Assembly: GCA_032690845.1 (NCBI GenBank) | Contig: CM064434.1 | Location: forward strand, 7,194,108 to 7,258,107 | Direction: 5' to 3' | DNA length: 64,000 nucleotides | Source of the DNA: Eleusine coracana subsp. coracana | Lineage: Eukaryota; Streptophyta; Magnoliopsida; Poales; Poaceae | Shown here: in pieces, positions 1 to 11,092 of the stretch | Layout: each line of letters begins with the position of its first letter | Position numbering within the stretch: position 1 is the stretch's first letter | The notes under the pieces: model-generated | What the model saw: only the letters and a program-made list of their open reading frames with translations | Databases searched by the model: none | What the model was told of the DNA's origin: nothing | Position numbers and translations under genes: made by a program

Positions 1-58
1 CCAGTACTCCAGTCGTCCTCGCCGCCACGGCGAGCCAGCCACATCGCCGGCCGCAGCC

Positions 59-2340
59 ATGTTGTCCCAGGCGCTCCCCTCCCGCGCCCGCCTCCTCCTC
101 CTACCCTACGCTCGGTCCGCCCATCAGCTCCCCGTCCTCGGCCTCCGCGGCCTGAGCGCCGCCGTCCCCGCCCCCTACGGCGAGCACCATCAGCAGAGGG
201 ACGAGGAGGGCAAGGCGGTGAAGATCACGGTGTGGTGGGACTTTCAGATGTGCAGTCTCCCACCCGGCGTCAGCCCCTTCCGCGTCGGCTCCCGCGTCAT
301 GGCGGCCCTGCGTGGCATGGGCATCCGGGGTCCTGTCGGGATCAAGGCCTTTGGCAACGTCTCCCTCCTTTCCCGCAACGAGCAGGAGGCGCTCGACGCT
401 ACCGGAGTGACCTTCTCGCATGTCCCTTCGGCGTTTGGTAAGCTTTCTACATTAGTCATCTGTAGAAACGATCTCATTGGAGTAGAAATGATCACTTGTT
501 TGGGTTATATATAGTTTGGATTGCGGCAGGATTAGTGGATTACAGTATCTAAACGAGTCATGTGGAAGGATGCAGAGGGATTAGATTATTTTGGTCCATG
601 TATGATATGGGATATGTTCCTGGATTTGTGCTAAATATACCTTAATTGTCTAGTTATCATTCCATTAGGATATCAAATATTCTGTTGATAATACATTGTA
701 CATGCTTGCAAAAATTATCTGGATATATATATGGCTGATTCTTGGAATTCTGAATTGGGGAATACGTTCAGATCAATGTTGAAACTGCTCTTACATGTGG
801 CACTGGAAATGTTTGACCTCCCATCCTCTATGGATTAGTGTGTTTTTTTCTGGTTCTTTGTAAGGCTTACTCATTCGGAACCAGTGTCTATAACCATAAT
901 TCAGTTGTCTGCCTGAATTGTATTGAGTTCTGGGTACCTCAGCATTTTTTTTTTAAAAAAAGCAGTATGGGTGACTTTCGATTAAACGCCACGCTGTAGG
1001 TTTTGGTTCAAAAGTGTATTACCATTTCAAGTTTAATACCACTCCATGAACTTCTATATAATATTAGTACCATTAGTTAGATGAAGTTGAGTTTCAGAGA
1101 CAGGGACACTGTTGTTCAAAATTGGTTGATATTGCAGGATAGCAGTAGTGGAACAATACTGGGAATTCGTGTAATTTTTTCCCATTTACATACAATGTTC
1201 ATATTCCATCTGTCCATACTAATAATACATATCCATTATCTAGGTGTAAAGAATAGCTGTGATCGATCATTCATGGCGGATCTTATCTGTTGGATTGCTC
1301 AGAATCCTCCACCAGTCCATTTCTTCCTTATATCTGGGGATACGGAGTTTGCAAACATTCTGCATCGTCTTCGGATGAGCAATTACAACGTACTGCTTGC
1401 TTGCCCTGAGGTTGGTTCAAAGATGTTATGCAGTGCAGCGACAATTATGTGGTCATGGGAAGCTTTAGTTAAAGGGGTGGATCTCATTCCAAAGCATGTG
1501 AATCAACCACCAGATAGTTTATCTAGTTCTTGGTATGGTCACTACAGGGGTCCTGTTGATATGCAGCTTCTGAAATCAGAGAACTCCACAGTTTTGCCAT
1601 GGACTACATGGGTACCTCGAGTCCCCAAATCTGCAATTAATGGGATTATGATGGTACTACGAGATCATCCTGATGGGATCAGTCTTCCAAATCTTCAAGC
1701 AGAGCTTGAAAGGGCCGATGTTCCCATGGATAGAACATTTTTTGGCTATGGAAAGTTCGCTGCTCTTCTCCAAGCCATGCCTCATGTTGTGAAATTCATT
1801 GGTCCGCTGCCAGGTGATACTCAGCCAGCTGTTGTTGGGGTTTTCAAAAGATCTATGGAGCCTTCTGAACAAGAATTGGATGAAAGGGCTTCTACTCGAA
1901 GAAGCAATCAGGAAAAGCACCTTAGTAATAAGACTGAAAGTGAGGAGCTGTCATTGTCAGCTTCCCAATCTTCCTCGTCAGAATTATCATCATGTACACA
2001 AAAGAAGACTCTTGAAGCTGCTACCCCATCTCCCCACTCGAATCAGTTATCTAGCAGCCAGAGGAAAACTCCGGATCTTATTACAAGAGCAGAGCCACAT
2101 AACAACTGTGTGGAAGCTGTTGTTTCTCTGGCCACGGATGCCCCATCATCTGATGCATTATCCAGAGACCATAGGAATGTTCAGGGCGTTAATCTTGCTA
2201 CACAAACAGAACCACAGATCAGTCATACAGCTGATATGGTGGCTGCTGCCGGCGCTCCTACATCAGGGGCGCAAGGTAATATTGGCAAGAAGGGGTTACT
2301 TGGACGCATTTTGTCTCTATGGAGTGACCCAGCTCATTAA
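59..2340 (+). CDS. NYN-LOTUS domain protein (MARF1/limkain-b1-like), copy A
   Basis: Two exons, 59-437 and 1244-2340, joined by a GT/AG intron, give 491 aa. The first 45 or so residues are rich in Arg, Leu and Ala and lack acidic residues, suggesting a mitochondrial or plastid transit peptide. A NYN (PIN-like nuclease) fold follows: VWWDF with Asp61, then ADL with Asp139 and ISGD with Asp159. The usual Asn after WWD is not present (DFQMC). A LOTUS/OST-HTH RNA-binding domain covers about residues 253-318. Residues 320-470 are Ser/Thr-rich and probably disordered, and a short KKGLLGRIL motif lies near the C terminus. Proteins of this family bind or cleave RNA; the organellar role is inference. 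Copy B at 14839 has the same exon structure and an exon 2 of identical length (1097 nt). The start is the first ATG and is shared by both copies. Confidence 0.85.
438..1243 (+). other. Intron of NYN-LOTUS copy A
   Basis: An 806-bp, AT-rich intron with donor GTAAGC at 438 and acceptor TATCTAG ending at 1243. It splits the NYN domain. No inserted element was recognised inside it. The copy B intron (15224-16082) matches it in many stretches, for example just before the acceptor. Confidence 0.8.
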
Positions 2341-2781
2341 GGCCCTGGCAAGTAGAATTCTAGTTGATTTAGAGGTGTATAGGAACCACATGAATGCTTA
2401 TTAAATGGCATATGTAAAGGGGATTATGTTCAGAGTATTTCCAATTACTTTTCACAGCCGAGGCGCATTCATGTCGAAATGTTAGGACTCAGGACTACTA
2501 TGGAGGTGTTTTTGTTGTTTATGCCTGAAAATAGTAAGCCCATTGAAGCTTAAGGTACAGTTTGTGAAATTTGGCCTTTGGTCATATGGATATTCAGAAT
2601 GAGATACAACTTCAGCAATTGTTGCTGTGTATCAGTCTACAATTTGCGTGTGAACTGGAAGTGTCTCGTAGAGTTAAGTCCTCTCTGGGCCGAATTGATG
2701 TTTGGTCCCCATCAGGCCTAATTATTTCATTACCCACGGAAGTGCCTCTATGAGAAAGGAGAATTCGGACATATGACTGAT
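2341..2781 (+). other. 3' flank of copy A, no gene
   Basis: This stretch follows the stop codon. Parts up to about 2590 align with the region after copy B (17180-17460). From about 2597 to 2781 there is sequence with no counterpart after copy B and no recognised identity. Confidence 0.5.
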
Positions 2782-2990
2782 TTAGATCACTGCTCTAACA
2801 ACAACAACAATAAAGCATTTTTATCCAAGCAAGTTGGAGTAGGTTAGAGATGAAACCCATGGGAATCAAAAAAAGAAGAGACAAAGAAACAAAAGCCAAA
2901 AGAAAGAGAAAAAAAATAGAGACAAAAACAAAAGAAACAAAAGCCAAAAGAAAGAAAAAACGAGTAAGCAAGAAGGAAGCAGAAAAAATA

Positions 2991-4819
2991 TTATGGTTCC
3001 GACATGTTTATTGCTAGTCTCCAAACGCTCCTACCCATAGCTAGCTCCTTAGGGATATCCCACGCCTTCAGGTCTCTCTTAACCGACTCGTCCCAAGTCA
3101 AGTTAGGTCGGCCTCTACCTCTCTTAATATTAGCATCTCTCTTTAGAACCCTACTACGCACCGACGCCTCCGGAGGCCTCCGTTGGATATGTCGGAACCA
3201 TCTCATCCGATGTTGAACCAATTTCTCCTTGATAGGTGTCACTCCTATCCTGTCCCGGATATCTTCATTTCGTATTCGGTCTCTTCTTATATGCACACAA
3301 AACCAACGCAACATACGCATCTCTGCTACACTCAATTATTGAACATGTCGTCTTTTTGTAGGCCAGCACTCAGCACCGTATAACATCGTTGGACAAATTA
3401 CCGTCCTATAGAATTTACCTTTTAGCTTTTGTGACACCCTCTTGTCGCATAAGACGTCGGAAGCTTGACGCCATTTCAACCAGCCGGCTGAAATTCTATG
3501 CCTAACATCTTCATCAATGTCACCGTCCTTTTGAAACATCGATCCTAAATAATGAAATATATCCTTCTTGGCCACCAATTATCCATCAAGGCTAACGTCT
3601 CCATGCTCATGTCTAGTCGCGCTAAACTCGTATATCATATACTCGATCTTGGCCCTACTAAGTCTGAATCCCTTGCACTCTAATGTGTATCTTCACAGCT
3701 CCAACTTCCTATTAACCTTATCCTTACTCTCGTCAACTAACACCACATCATCAGCAAAGAGCATACACTAAGGGGCATCACTCTGTATTTCTCGTATGAC
3801 CTCGTCCATCACTAGAGCAAATAAATAAGGGCTCAATATTGATCCTTGGTGTAGTCCTATTTTAATTGGAAAGTCATTGATATCGTCATCACATGTCCGA
3901 ACACACGTCCTCGCATCCCTATACATATCCTTGATGAGGGTAATGTACTTTGTTAGGACTTTGTGCTTCTCCAAGGCCCACCACATGACCTTTCTTGGCA
4001 CTTTGTTATACGCCTTCTCGAGGTCAATAAAGACCTTGTGTAAGTTTTTTTTTCCTCCCGATATCTCTCCATCAATTGTCGCATTAAGAAAATCGCCTCC
4101 ATGGTCGATCTTCCAGGCATGAACCCAAACTGGTTTTGCGTCACACTTGTCACTCTTCTTTGGCGATGCTCGATAACTCTCTCACAGAGCTTCATCGTAT
4201 GACTCATCAACTTAATCTCATGATAGTTAGTACAACTTTGAACATCTCCCTTGTTCTTGAAGATCGGTACTACTATACTCCTCCATTCTTCCGGCATCTT
4301 GTTTGATCGAAAGATGAGGTTAAAAAGCTTAGTTAACCATACTATAGCTCTGGCACCCAAGCATCTCCACACTTCGATGAGGATACCATTAGGGCCCATC
4401 GCTTTACCACTCTTCATCCTCTTCAAAGCTTCCTCTATCTCTGCCTCCTAAATTCTCCTTATAAAGCGTCTGTTGTTATCATCAAATGAGTCATCCAACT
4501 CAAGTATAGGACCCTCCTCTCCGTTAAACAGCTTATTGAAGTACTCTCGCCATCTGTCCTTGATCTCCTCATCTCTCACCAGGAGTCGGTCTACCCCGTC
4601 CTTGATACATTTGATTTGATTGATGTCCCTCGTCTTCCGTTCATGGATCCTAGCCATCCGATAGATGTCCTTCTCCCCTTCCTTCATGCCTAGTCGCTGA
4701 TAAAGGTTATCATATGCCTGACCCTTTGCTACACTCACTGCTTGCTTTGCAGCCCTCTTGGCTATTTTATAGCCTTCTATGTTGGCTGCACTCTTGTCAA
4801 GATGTATCGCTTGAAACAC
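2991..4819 (-). pseudogene. RTE LINE reverse transcriptase and C-terminal region (broken)
   Basis: Recognisable RT blocks are GKAMGPNGILIE (near 4390), WRSIVVPIFKNKGD (near 4275), QNQFGFMPGRSTMEAIF (near 4125) and GLHQGSILSPYLFALVMDEV (near 3845). The thumb and C-terminal part is at 3578-2991 with PTMLYGAECW and RWFRHIQRRP. The reading frame changes at about 4440, 3980 and 3600. The region with the usual F/YADD motif (near 3765) runs into a stop in the surviving frame. Confidence 0.85.
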
Positions 4820-4946
4820 TCCTTCTTCTCCTTGATAGCCCTTTGCACCTCATCATTCCACCACTAGGTGTCTTTTGCTTCTTCGTTGCCTCCCCTACTC
4901 ACGCCAAACACTTCTGAAGCTACCTTCCGAACACATGTTGCCATCT

Positions 4947-5777
4947 TTAGCCACATGTCATCTGGTCCTTCTCCTTCCTCCTAGGGTCTCTCTCCTTAAA
5001 AGTTTGTGCCAGCTCCCCTCTAAACTTCCACCACTTCGTTCTCGCAGTCTTGGTACGTTTGTCCCTATATACACGTACCCAAAAGTGAAAATCCGCCACC
5101 ACAAGCTTATGTTGAGTGACGACACACTCCTCAGGTATCACCCTATAGTCAAAGCAAGCACGTTTGTCCTCCCTCCTTGCAAGGATAAAGTCGATTTGGC
5201 TCGAGTGTTGTGCACTTCTAAAGGTCACTAGATGGGATTCCCTCTTCCTAAAGAGGGTATTCGCTACCAACAAGTCATAAGCTAATGCCCAATTAAGTAT
5301 ATCCTCCCCCTCTTGATTCTTACTACCATACCCGAACCCCCCATGGACCCGCTCGAACCCTATAATAGATGTCCCCACATGACCGTTAAGGTCTCCTCCT
5401 ATGAAAAGCTTCTCACTGATAGGTATGGCACTAACCATGCTATCTAGATCTTCCCAAAACTGACTCTTGGTGCTCTCACTAAGACCTACCTAAGGGGCAT
5501 AGGCACTAATCACATTCAGAGCCGAATCTCCAACTATCAGCCGAACTAGGATAATCCGGTTACCGTGCCTCCTAACATTTACGACTCCATCCTTAAGGCT
5601 TCTATCGATCAAGATGCCTACACCATTTCTACCTGATGTTGTACCCGTGTACCAAAGCTTGAAGCCAGTATCCTCCACCTCCTTCGTCTTTTGGCCCTTC
5701 CATTTAGTCTCTTGGACGCATAGGATATTTACACATCTCCTAGTTGCCACATCGACTAGCTCTCGTAACTTGCCCAT
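4947..5777 (-). pseudogene. RTE LINE apurinic-like endonuclease domain (broken)
   Basis: The translation contains the exonuclease-endonuclease-phosphatase hallmarks of LINEs: CVQETKW near 5717, GVGILID near 5620, GDLNGHVG near 5390, and a C-terminal SSQIDFIL(A/V)R motif near 5180. The domain is split at about 5440-5490 by an in-frame stop. In active LINEs it nicks target DNA to prime reverse transcription. Confidence 0.85.
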
Positions 5778-5865
5778 TAGGGACCCTACGTTCCAACTCC
5801 CTAGACGAATCCTAGTTGGCTTGGCTAACTTCCTTACCCTTCACACCCGTCGAGGAAAGTGCGAA

Positions 5866-6062
5866 GACCCTTGCTCATTTTTCACCACACCCGGGTGTAG
5901 ATGTAGCGCGCCACTAAGGTTGTGATGACCCGACCCTTGCTCACTATTCATCGTACCCAGGTCACGATACGACGCGCCACCAAGGGGATGATGACCTGGC
6001 CCTTGCCCATTTGACACCACACCCGGGTTCCAATGTAGCACGTCACTAAGAGGGTTACGCCC
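5866..6062 (-). repeat. Three 66-bp tandem repeats at the 5' end of the RTE element
   Basis: The word CCCTTGC recurs at 5868, 5934 and 6000, exactly 66 bp apart. On the minus strand the unit reads as a 22-residue repeat (…NEQGS/NSEQGSGHH/SNGQGPGHH…). A multiple of three keeps the frame. It lies between the element's 5' end and the endonuclease. Confidence 0.8.
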
Positions 6063-6324
6063 CAACGAATTTTTTATGAGTTTCATATCTATTTGAGTGG
6101 CTAGGTTTTTTACGTTGGTTCGCCAAACCTAACACAACCCTCCTCCTTTATCCAGGCTTGGGACTGGCTATGTTGAGACTCAACATAGGCGGAGTTAGAT
6201 CACTGCTCACTGCTGAAAATGGGCAACTCCTAATGCTGAAAATAAGCTGGGCTTGGCTTGGACATATTCTATAACGATTTGGTGTGATAAATATTTCTAT
6301 GAAAGTACACCACCTTAAGATCTT

Positions 6325-8363
6325 GGGACTATAATGTTTTAGCCATGAATTTAGACTCTAATTGTGAAACAACCAAGAAAATTCACATTTTGTGATTTAG
6401 CTATAACTTTTTTCATCCGAAGCTACCATTTACCAACATTGTGTCCGTCGTCAGTTCAAATGAAATTAGTGAAATAAAAAAAATTACTAGGACAAGTGTC
6501 CTTCTCTCTTTCCTCTCCCTCTAGCCCTCTCTCCCCCAAAGCATTGTAACCCTAAGACTAAAACAACAACATCGTAACCCTAGGCTTGGCGACCAGGCGG
6601 CAGCGCGGGTATTGATCCGAGGCCCTAGCGCTAGTGGCGGCACGCGTAGGCCAGGCATCTAGAGCGGCGTGCGTAAGACCGGGCGACTGGAGGAGCAGAG
6701 CGCGGGGCTGGAGCGTGATGCAGGCGGAGGGCAGTTGGCAGCAAGCAATGATGGCTGCTGTCGAGACATATTCTCTATAGTAGTTCTAGGTATGCGTATG
6801 AGCTCTAGAAGTCAATGGACACAAGACACATGGTTTATATAAGTTTGGATCCTACGTCCTATTTGATGTGTTGTATTGCTGGTGTTTCACACTAGGGTTA
6901 GAGTTTCCCAATGCTAGTTCTGATGATCCTTCAGAAGTATATATATCTGAAGAGCAAGGTTTACATGGTAAGTCTCTACTTAGTTATAACAAATTTTATC
7001 TCTAATATTAACCTATCGACTACTCCAAGTAATGATCCAAGTAGTAACCTTCATGGGTCTTATCTTCATTACTCCGTCCATGACCCTAGCCCACTTGACA
7101 ATATATTCGAGTGGATAAATATCCGAGGTACACATGTCCTAAGCTTTTAAATGGAGGAAGCCACGATAGCTGCTCCAGATGCAACATGGGCACTTGCACT
7201 TAGGTATTGTCTTATTGTACCCCCTAAGCATAGTAAGTCATTGTTGGTTTCGGTAATTACTCATTAATTACTTACTATTTTCCTTGTTTACTAAGGGTGC
7301 GTTTGAAGTGCTTATGTTGTCAAAATTGCTTATACTGCTTATTATAGCATAAGCAATCAACCCATTTGGCAAAACTGCTTATGCTTATCTATCCAAACTG
7401 CTTATGTCGAGAGAGAGGAGAGACAACCACCATAAGCACTAAAAGCTATATTTTGCTGCTTTGCCCAAAGTGCTTATGGTAGTATAAAATAGCAAAGTGC
7501 TTATGCTATTTTGTTGTTTGGCAATCCAAACTGTTTATTGGGCATAAGCATTTCCAATAAGTAGTCAATAAGTTGTGCCAAACACACCCCAACTATTCAT
7601 CTATAAAATGCAAGTTCAAGTGATATAATGGTTGATTAACATGGGAGGAAGAAGGGCATTGATAGTAAGGGGAAGAGAAAGAGGAAGGAGAAGAGGATAG
7701 CAAGGAGGAGGATATGGAAGAGGATGAAGTAGAGGGAGGCTTGTTGATTTGCTTGGACTTTGAATGTGTTATTTGGACAATATGGCTTATAGTGTTTTTG
7801 TTGGACATGTATGGTTTATTTTGCTGGACGTGTATGGGTTGTTTTACTAGATATGTATGGTCTGAAACATTAAGATGTCTATCAACCATATATGGTTTAT
7901 TTTGTTGGCCATATATGGGTTCTTTTATTCAACATCATTTCTGTCTGAAAATGAGTGAAAATTACAAGGTGAAATGTTGTCAAAATTATGTTCAATTCTG
8001 TCTAGATTTGAAATTTTGATCAAAATTATGTCCAAATTTTAAATTTTGATCAAAATTCATAATTTTTGTTGAAAATTTATCGTAGTTTGCTTGGTTTGTC
8101 TTGTTTCTTTTGTCCAAAATCTGTTACAATGTTTCATTTCAAAACAATGGTGAATCACAATTTGTGCTATCAAATTTGTGGTAAAATCACAAAGGACAAT
8201 TTTGTCTTTGCACAAGAAAGTTACCACTGTTATATGCAGTAAACGGACTTGTGGTAGAAGTTTGGTTCGGGTGAAAAAAATTATGGTTAAATTACAGAAT
8301 CTGAATTTTCATTGCTATTTACCAGTTAGACTCGAAATTCATGGCTAAAATGCAATTGTCCCT
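6325..8363. mobile_element. Non-autonomous Mutator-like element (MULE), 2039 bp
   Basis: A perfect 9-bp target-site duplication TAAGATCTT flanks it (6316-6324 and 8364-8372). The ends are long imperfect terminal inverted repeats starting GGGACTATAATG and GGGACAATTGCA; similarity continues for over 100 bp and includes TTTAGCCATGAATTT. No transposase is present. After copy B the matching empty site occurs at about 17545-17560, which confirms both borders. An internal GC-rich stretch (6560-6760) could be captured host sequence, but I do not recognise its source. Confidence 0.92.
7294..7591. mobile_element. Small MITE nested inside the MULE
   Basis: The ends are inverted repeats (GGGTGCGTTTG and CAAACACACCCC), and the interior repeats GTGCTTATG and AGCATAAGC-like words on both strands, as in fold-back MITEs. 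The target-site duplication is not clear; ACTA on both sides is possible. The superfamily is unresolved (hAT or Harbinger). Confidence 0.6.
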
Positions 8364-8372
8364 AAGATCTTT

Positions 8373-8849
8373 GTAAAACCGAAGTGCATCAAATCTAATG
8401 GGAAAAAAATATTGAACAATACATTGCATCTTTGGATTTCATAGGACGCTTAGCAAAGCCCTATCAGTTGGAGAGTTCTTCTCCAACCTAGTTCTCCAGT
8501 AAATACAAATTATGATCACTCGATCAGCATACTAGGCTACAAGTTTTCTCATTGGCAGGAAACATTCTCCTAGAGTTGCTGTTATGGTAGTATGACAGTT
8601 CAATCCAAGGTCGTCATTGCCCGTCCAACTCATGATTCCTCCGTTGTCAGCTAGGTTTTATTGCCTAATAATACATGAACACTAGCAATAAGATATTTTT
8701 TTTAATTTTATGATATTTTTCCACCAAAATAATGAAAAATGATTTTGAAAGGCCATGCTCCAGGATCAAGAATACTTTTCTTTAGATGAGTTCAAGAATA
8801 CTTCAGCATGGAACAACCCCAGTAACAGATGCAGTTAGCGACAAGAATA
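8373..8849 (-). pseudogene. Decayed 3' end of the DHH-like gene carried by the tandem duplication
   Basis: This stretch aligns in patches with 17560-18500 downstream of copy B: the spacer, the 3' UTR with TAGTATGACAGTTCAA (8589), the splice-acceptor area GCCTAATAATAC (8663) and the flank with GTTCAAGAATACTT (8789). The coding exons between these patches are deleted or unrecognisable. It shows that the duplicated unit reached into the neighbouring gene. Confidence 0.7.
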
Positions 8850-8966
8850 GAGTATTTTACCCCTATGCCATTATTAAAGTTGCTAGTGAGCTATGTGCCA
8901 TGAAAAAGTTCCTAGACACCCCTATGCCATGCATCCAAATTTTGTTTACCTCTGTGCCATTCCGTC

Positions 8967-10587
8967 TGTAAGGACCGAAGGCGTACCGAGAGGGGGGGAG
9001 GGTTGATTCGGTAAGCCACTCACGAATCCAAATACTTCAATTTCACTACTCAAGTCTAGTAAGATAAGGAAACCTATGCAAGTCTAGTAGGCCAAGTCCC
9101 TACATATGCTAGTGTTCATGATAAGATAAAGAGCGGAAGCCAATCACACTAGCCTATGCAAGCCACAAGTCACCATACTCACTAGAGCACACAAATGTGG
9201 AATAGTAAAGAGAGGGTCAAGGAATGCTCATGATTTTTCCTGAGGTCTCGAAAGGATGGCGCCTTCCCCTAATCCTCGTTGAACCACTCCCGTCAGAGTC
9301 CTGGTCCCTCCCGCCACCAAGTGAAGTTCTCGCACATGAGCCCGCAATCACTCCTCGAGTGAAGATATGGTGTGTGTCACCGCTGCACAAAGCACAAGCT
9401 CGCCTCCCTCGAGAACTTGCCGGACTCCCCGAGCCAACACGGACGCTCACTAGTGATGCCCTTTTCAACGGCGGACTCAAACCGTGTACAAACATGTAAC
9501 GACCTTCACAACCGATCACGATAGGCTCGATCACCAACACCTAACCGGTCTAGGTCTCACCATAGACTAAGAGTAACAATCTAGATCACACCCTCAAGGA
9601 CACCCTAGCCTTAGATGTGCAAGATGCTCAAGCTACTCTTCACTAGCACTCTCAAGATATGCAATATCTCCTCCTAGTGCTCTCCTCAATTCCTCTTAGA
9701 CCTTACCAAATGCTCTCAGGTATTCCACTAGTCAAGAGAGGTCTCCAAGACCCCAGCAACGAAGTTATATAGGCTTCTAACCTCAAACTAGCCGTTGCTC
9801 TACGAAATCAGCTTCCTGGGCACACTGACCGGATAGTCCGGTCACTGCACCTCTGTGCACAAACAGCTCTGCACCTGCTGAAATCCCAACTGACCGAACA
9901 GTCCAGTCACCTGACCGGACAGTCCGGTCCGTTTCTCTCTCCAGTCCAGAAACATTCTGGCGCTACGCTCCTTCTACCTCCTTTGCACTCCTACTGTCCG
10001 ATCTGTACAGAGTCTCCTACTGGCAGAGTTTTCGCTCCTCGCGCTAAGTCCTAGAAAACACCCATAGTGACCGTACAATCTGGTCTCCACTGATCCCTTT
10101 GTCCGGTCTCTATGTCCAGAAGCTGAAACTTGTCATCCTCGCTTGACTTGGTTTTCCGACTTCTTCGAATAGCTCCTTGGCTTCTCCACTGTCACCTAGT
10201 GCCTGTGATTTCACCGAGCAACCTTGCACATCACTGACTAGACATGACCTAAGAGAATGACCTAGACCCCCTTGATAGTCCGGTTTTTCCTATGGACTCA
10301 AAGTCCTAACAACTACTTAAGTGTGCCAAACACTTGCACCATAGCTTTTTCTCCACTTTGATCCATCTTCATCAACCCTTGGACTCCAGCAAGTTCACAA
10401 GCCTCTATGCTTGCGGTCATTGTCATCAATCGCCAAGGACACAATCATCCATATGATTTGTAATAGAGTTAAGAGATGATTCCTACGTAGACAACACTCA
10501 TTGTTAGTCCACAATTTCATAGTTGTCATCTATCACCAAAATATTCATACCACGGGGATCCAATCATCAATGGTCATGAAGCTTACA
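8967..10587. mobile_element. Solo LTR, 1621 bp
   Basis: It begins TGTAAG and ends CTTACA, giving the TG…CA ends of an LTR, and is flanked by the 5-bp duplication CCGTC (8962-8966 and 10588-10592). No retrotransposon interior is present, so it is the product of LTR-LTR recombination. It contains repeated ACCGGACAGTCCGGTC-like words (about 9830-9930). It interrupts the left terminal repeat of the surrounding MULE. A SIRE-type Copia origin is possible but unproven. Confidence 0.85.
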
Positions 10588-11092
10588 CCGTCCACTATCA
10601 GTTACCATTTAACAGTTTCATAGCTATGACATGTGGAACCCAATTATAGAAAAGACAATTTTGCCCTTGTCTACAATTCTATTCTCCTCTCCTCTCTCTT
10701 CCATGAGTCTGCCTCCTTCAATCCCGTGCTCCTCCCGAATGGAGCCCTAGCTCCGCTCATCTTCCCTGCCGCCAACAAGCTGCCGTCGCCGGCCAGATCC
10801 GTGTAGGCTCCTCCACGCGCCCAGGCAACCGCACCCACGAGTGCCTAGCTTCCTTGACCCCGTGCGCCTCCAGGCCTCCACGTCACGTCCACGCGCGTCT
10901 CCAGGCCCACAAACGTGCCTAGGCCTCCTTGGCCCCGCGCGCGCCCAGCCTCTACACCCTCGCGCGCCTCCAAGCCCGTGGCCCCGCACGCCCAGGCCTC
11001 CTCGGCTCCGCGCCTCCAGACCCAGGCCCTCGCGTGCCTCTAGGCATGCGCCCTCCAGATCGGCCCGCCTCCAAGCAGCAAGGTAAAATCAT

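Larger units (their letters stand above)
2796..6194 (-). mobile_element. RTE-clade LINE retrotransposon, near full length, inactive
   Basis: It is flanked by a perfect 14-bp target-site duplication TTAGATCACTGCTC (2782-2795 and 6195-6208). On the minus strand the 3' end is a short TTG-repeat tail rather than poly(A), as in RTE-type LINEs. Coding pieces run in the order endonuclease (5777-4947), reverse transcriptase (4819-3336) and C-terminal region (3335-2991). They are spread over several frames by stops and frameshifts, so it cannot make an intact protein. It sits in the 3' flank of NYN-LOTUS copy A; no such insertion is seen after copy B. Confidence 0.9.

Noticed and set aside
9217..9540. 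Frames of 91-107 codons on both strands
   Set aside because: They fall within a solo LTR with exact TG…CA ends and TSD; no domain or partner exon.
10747..11086. GC-rich frames on both strands before the MULE transposase
   Set aside because: Low-complexity Pro/Arg/Ala translations; best explained as the GC-rich leader of the transposase gene.
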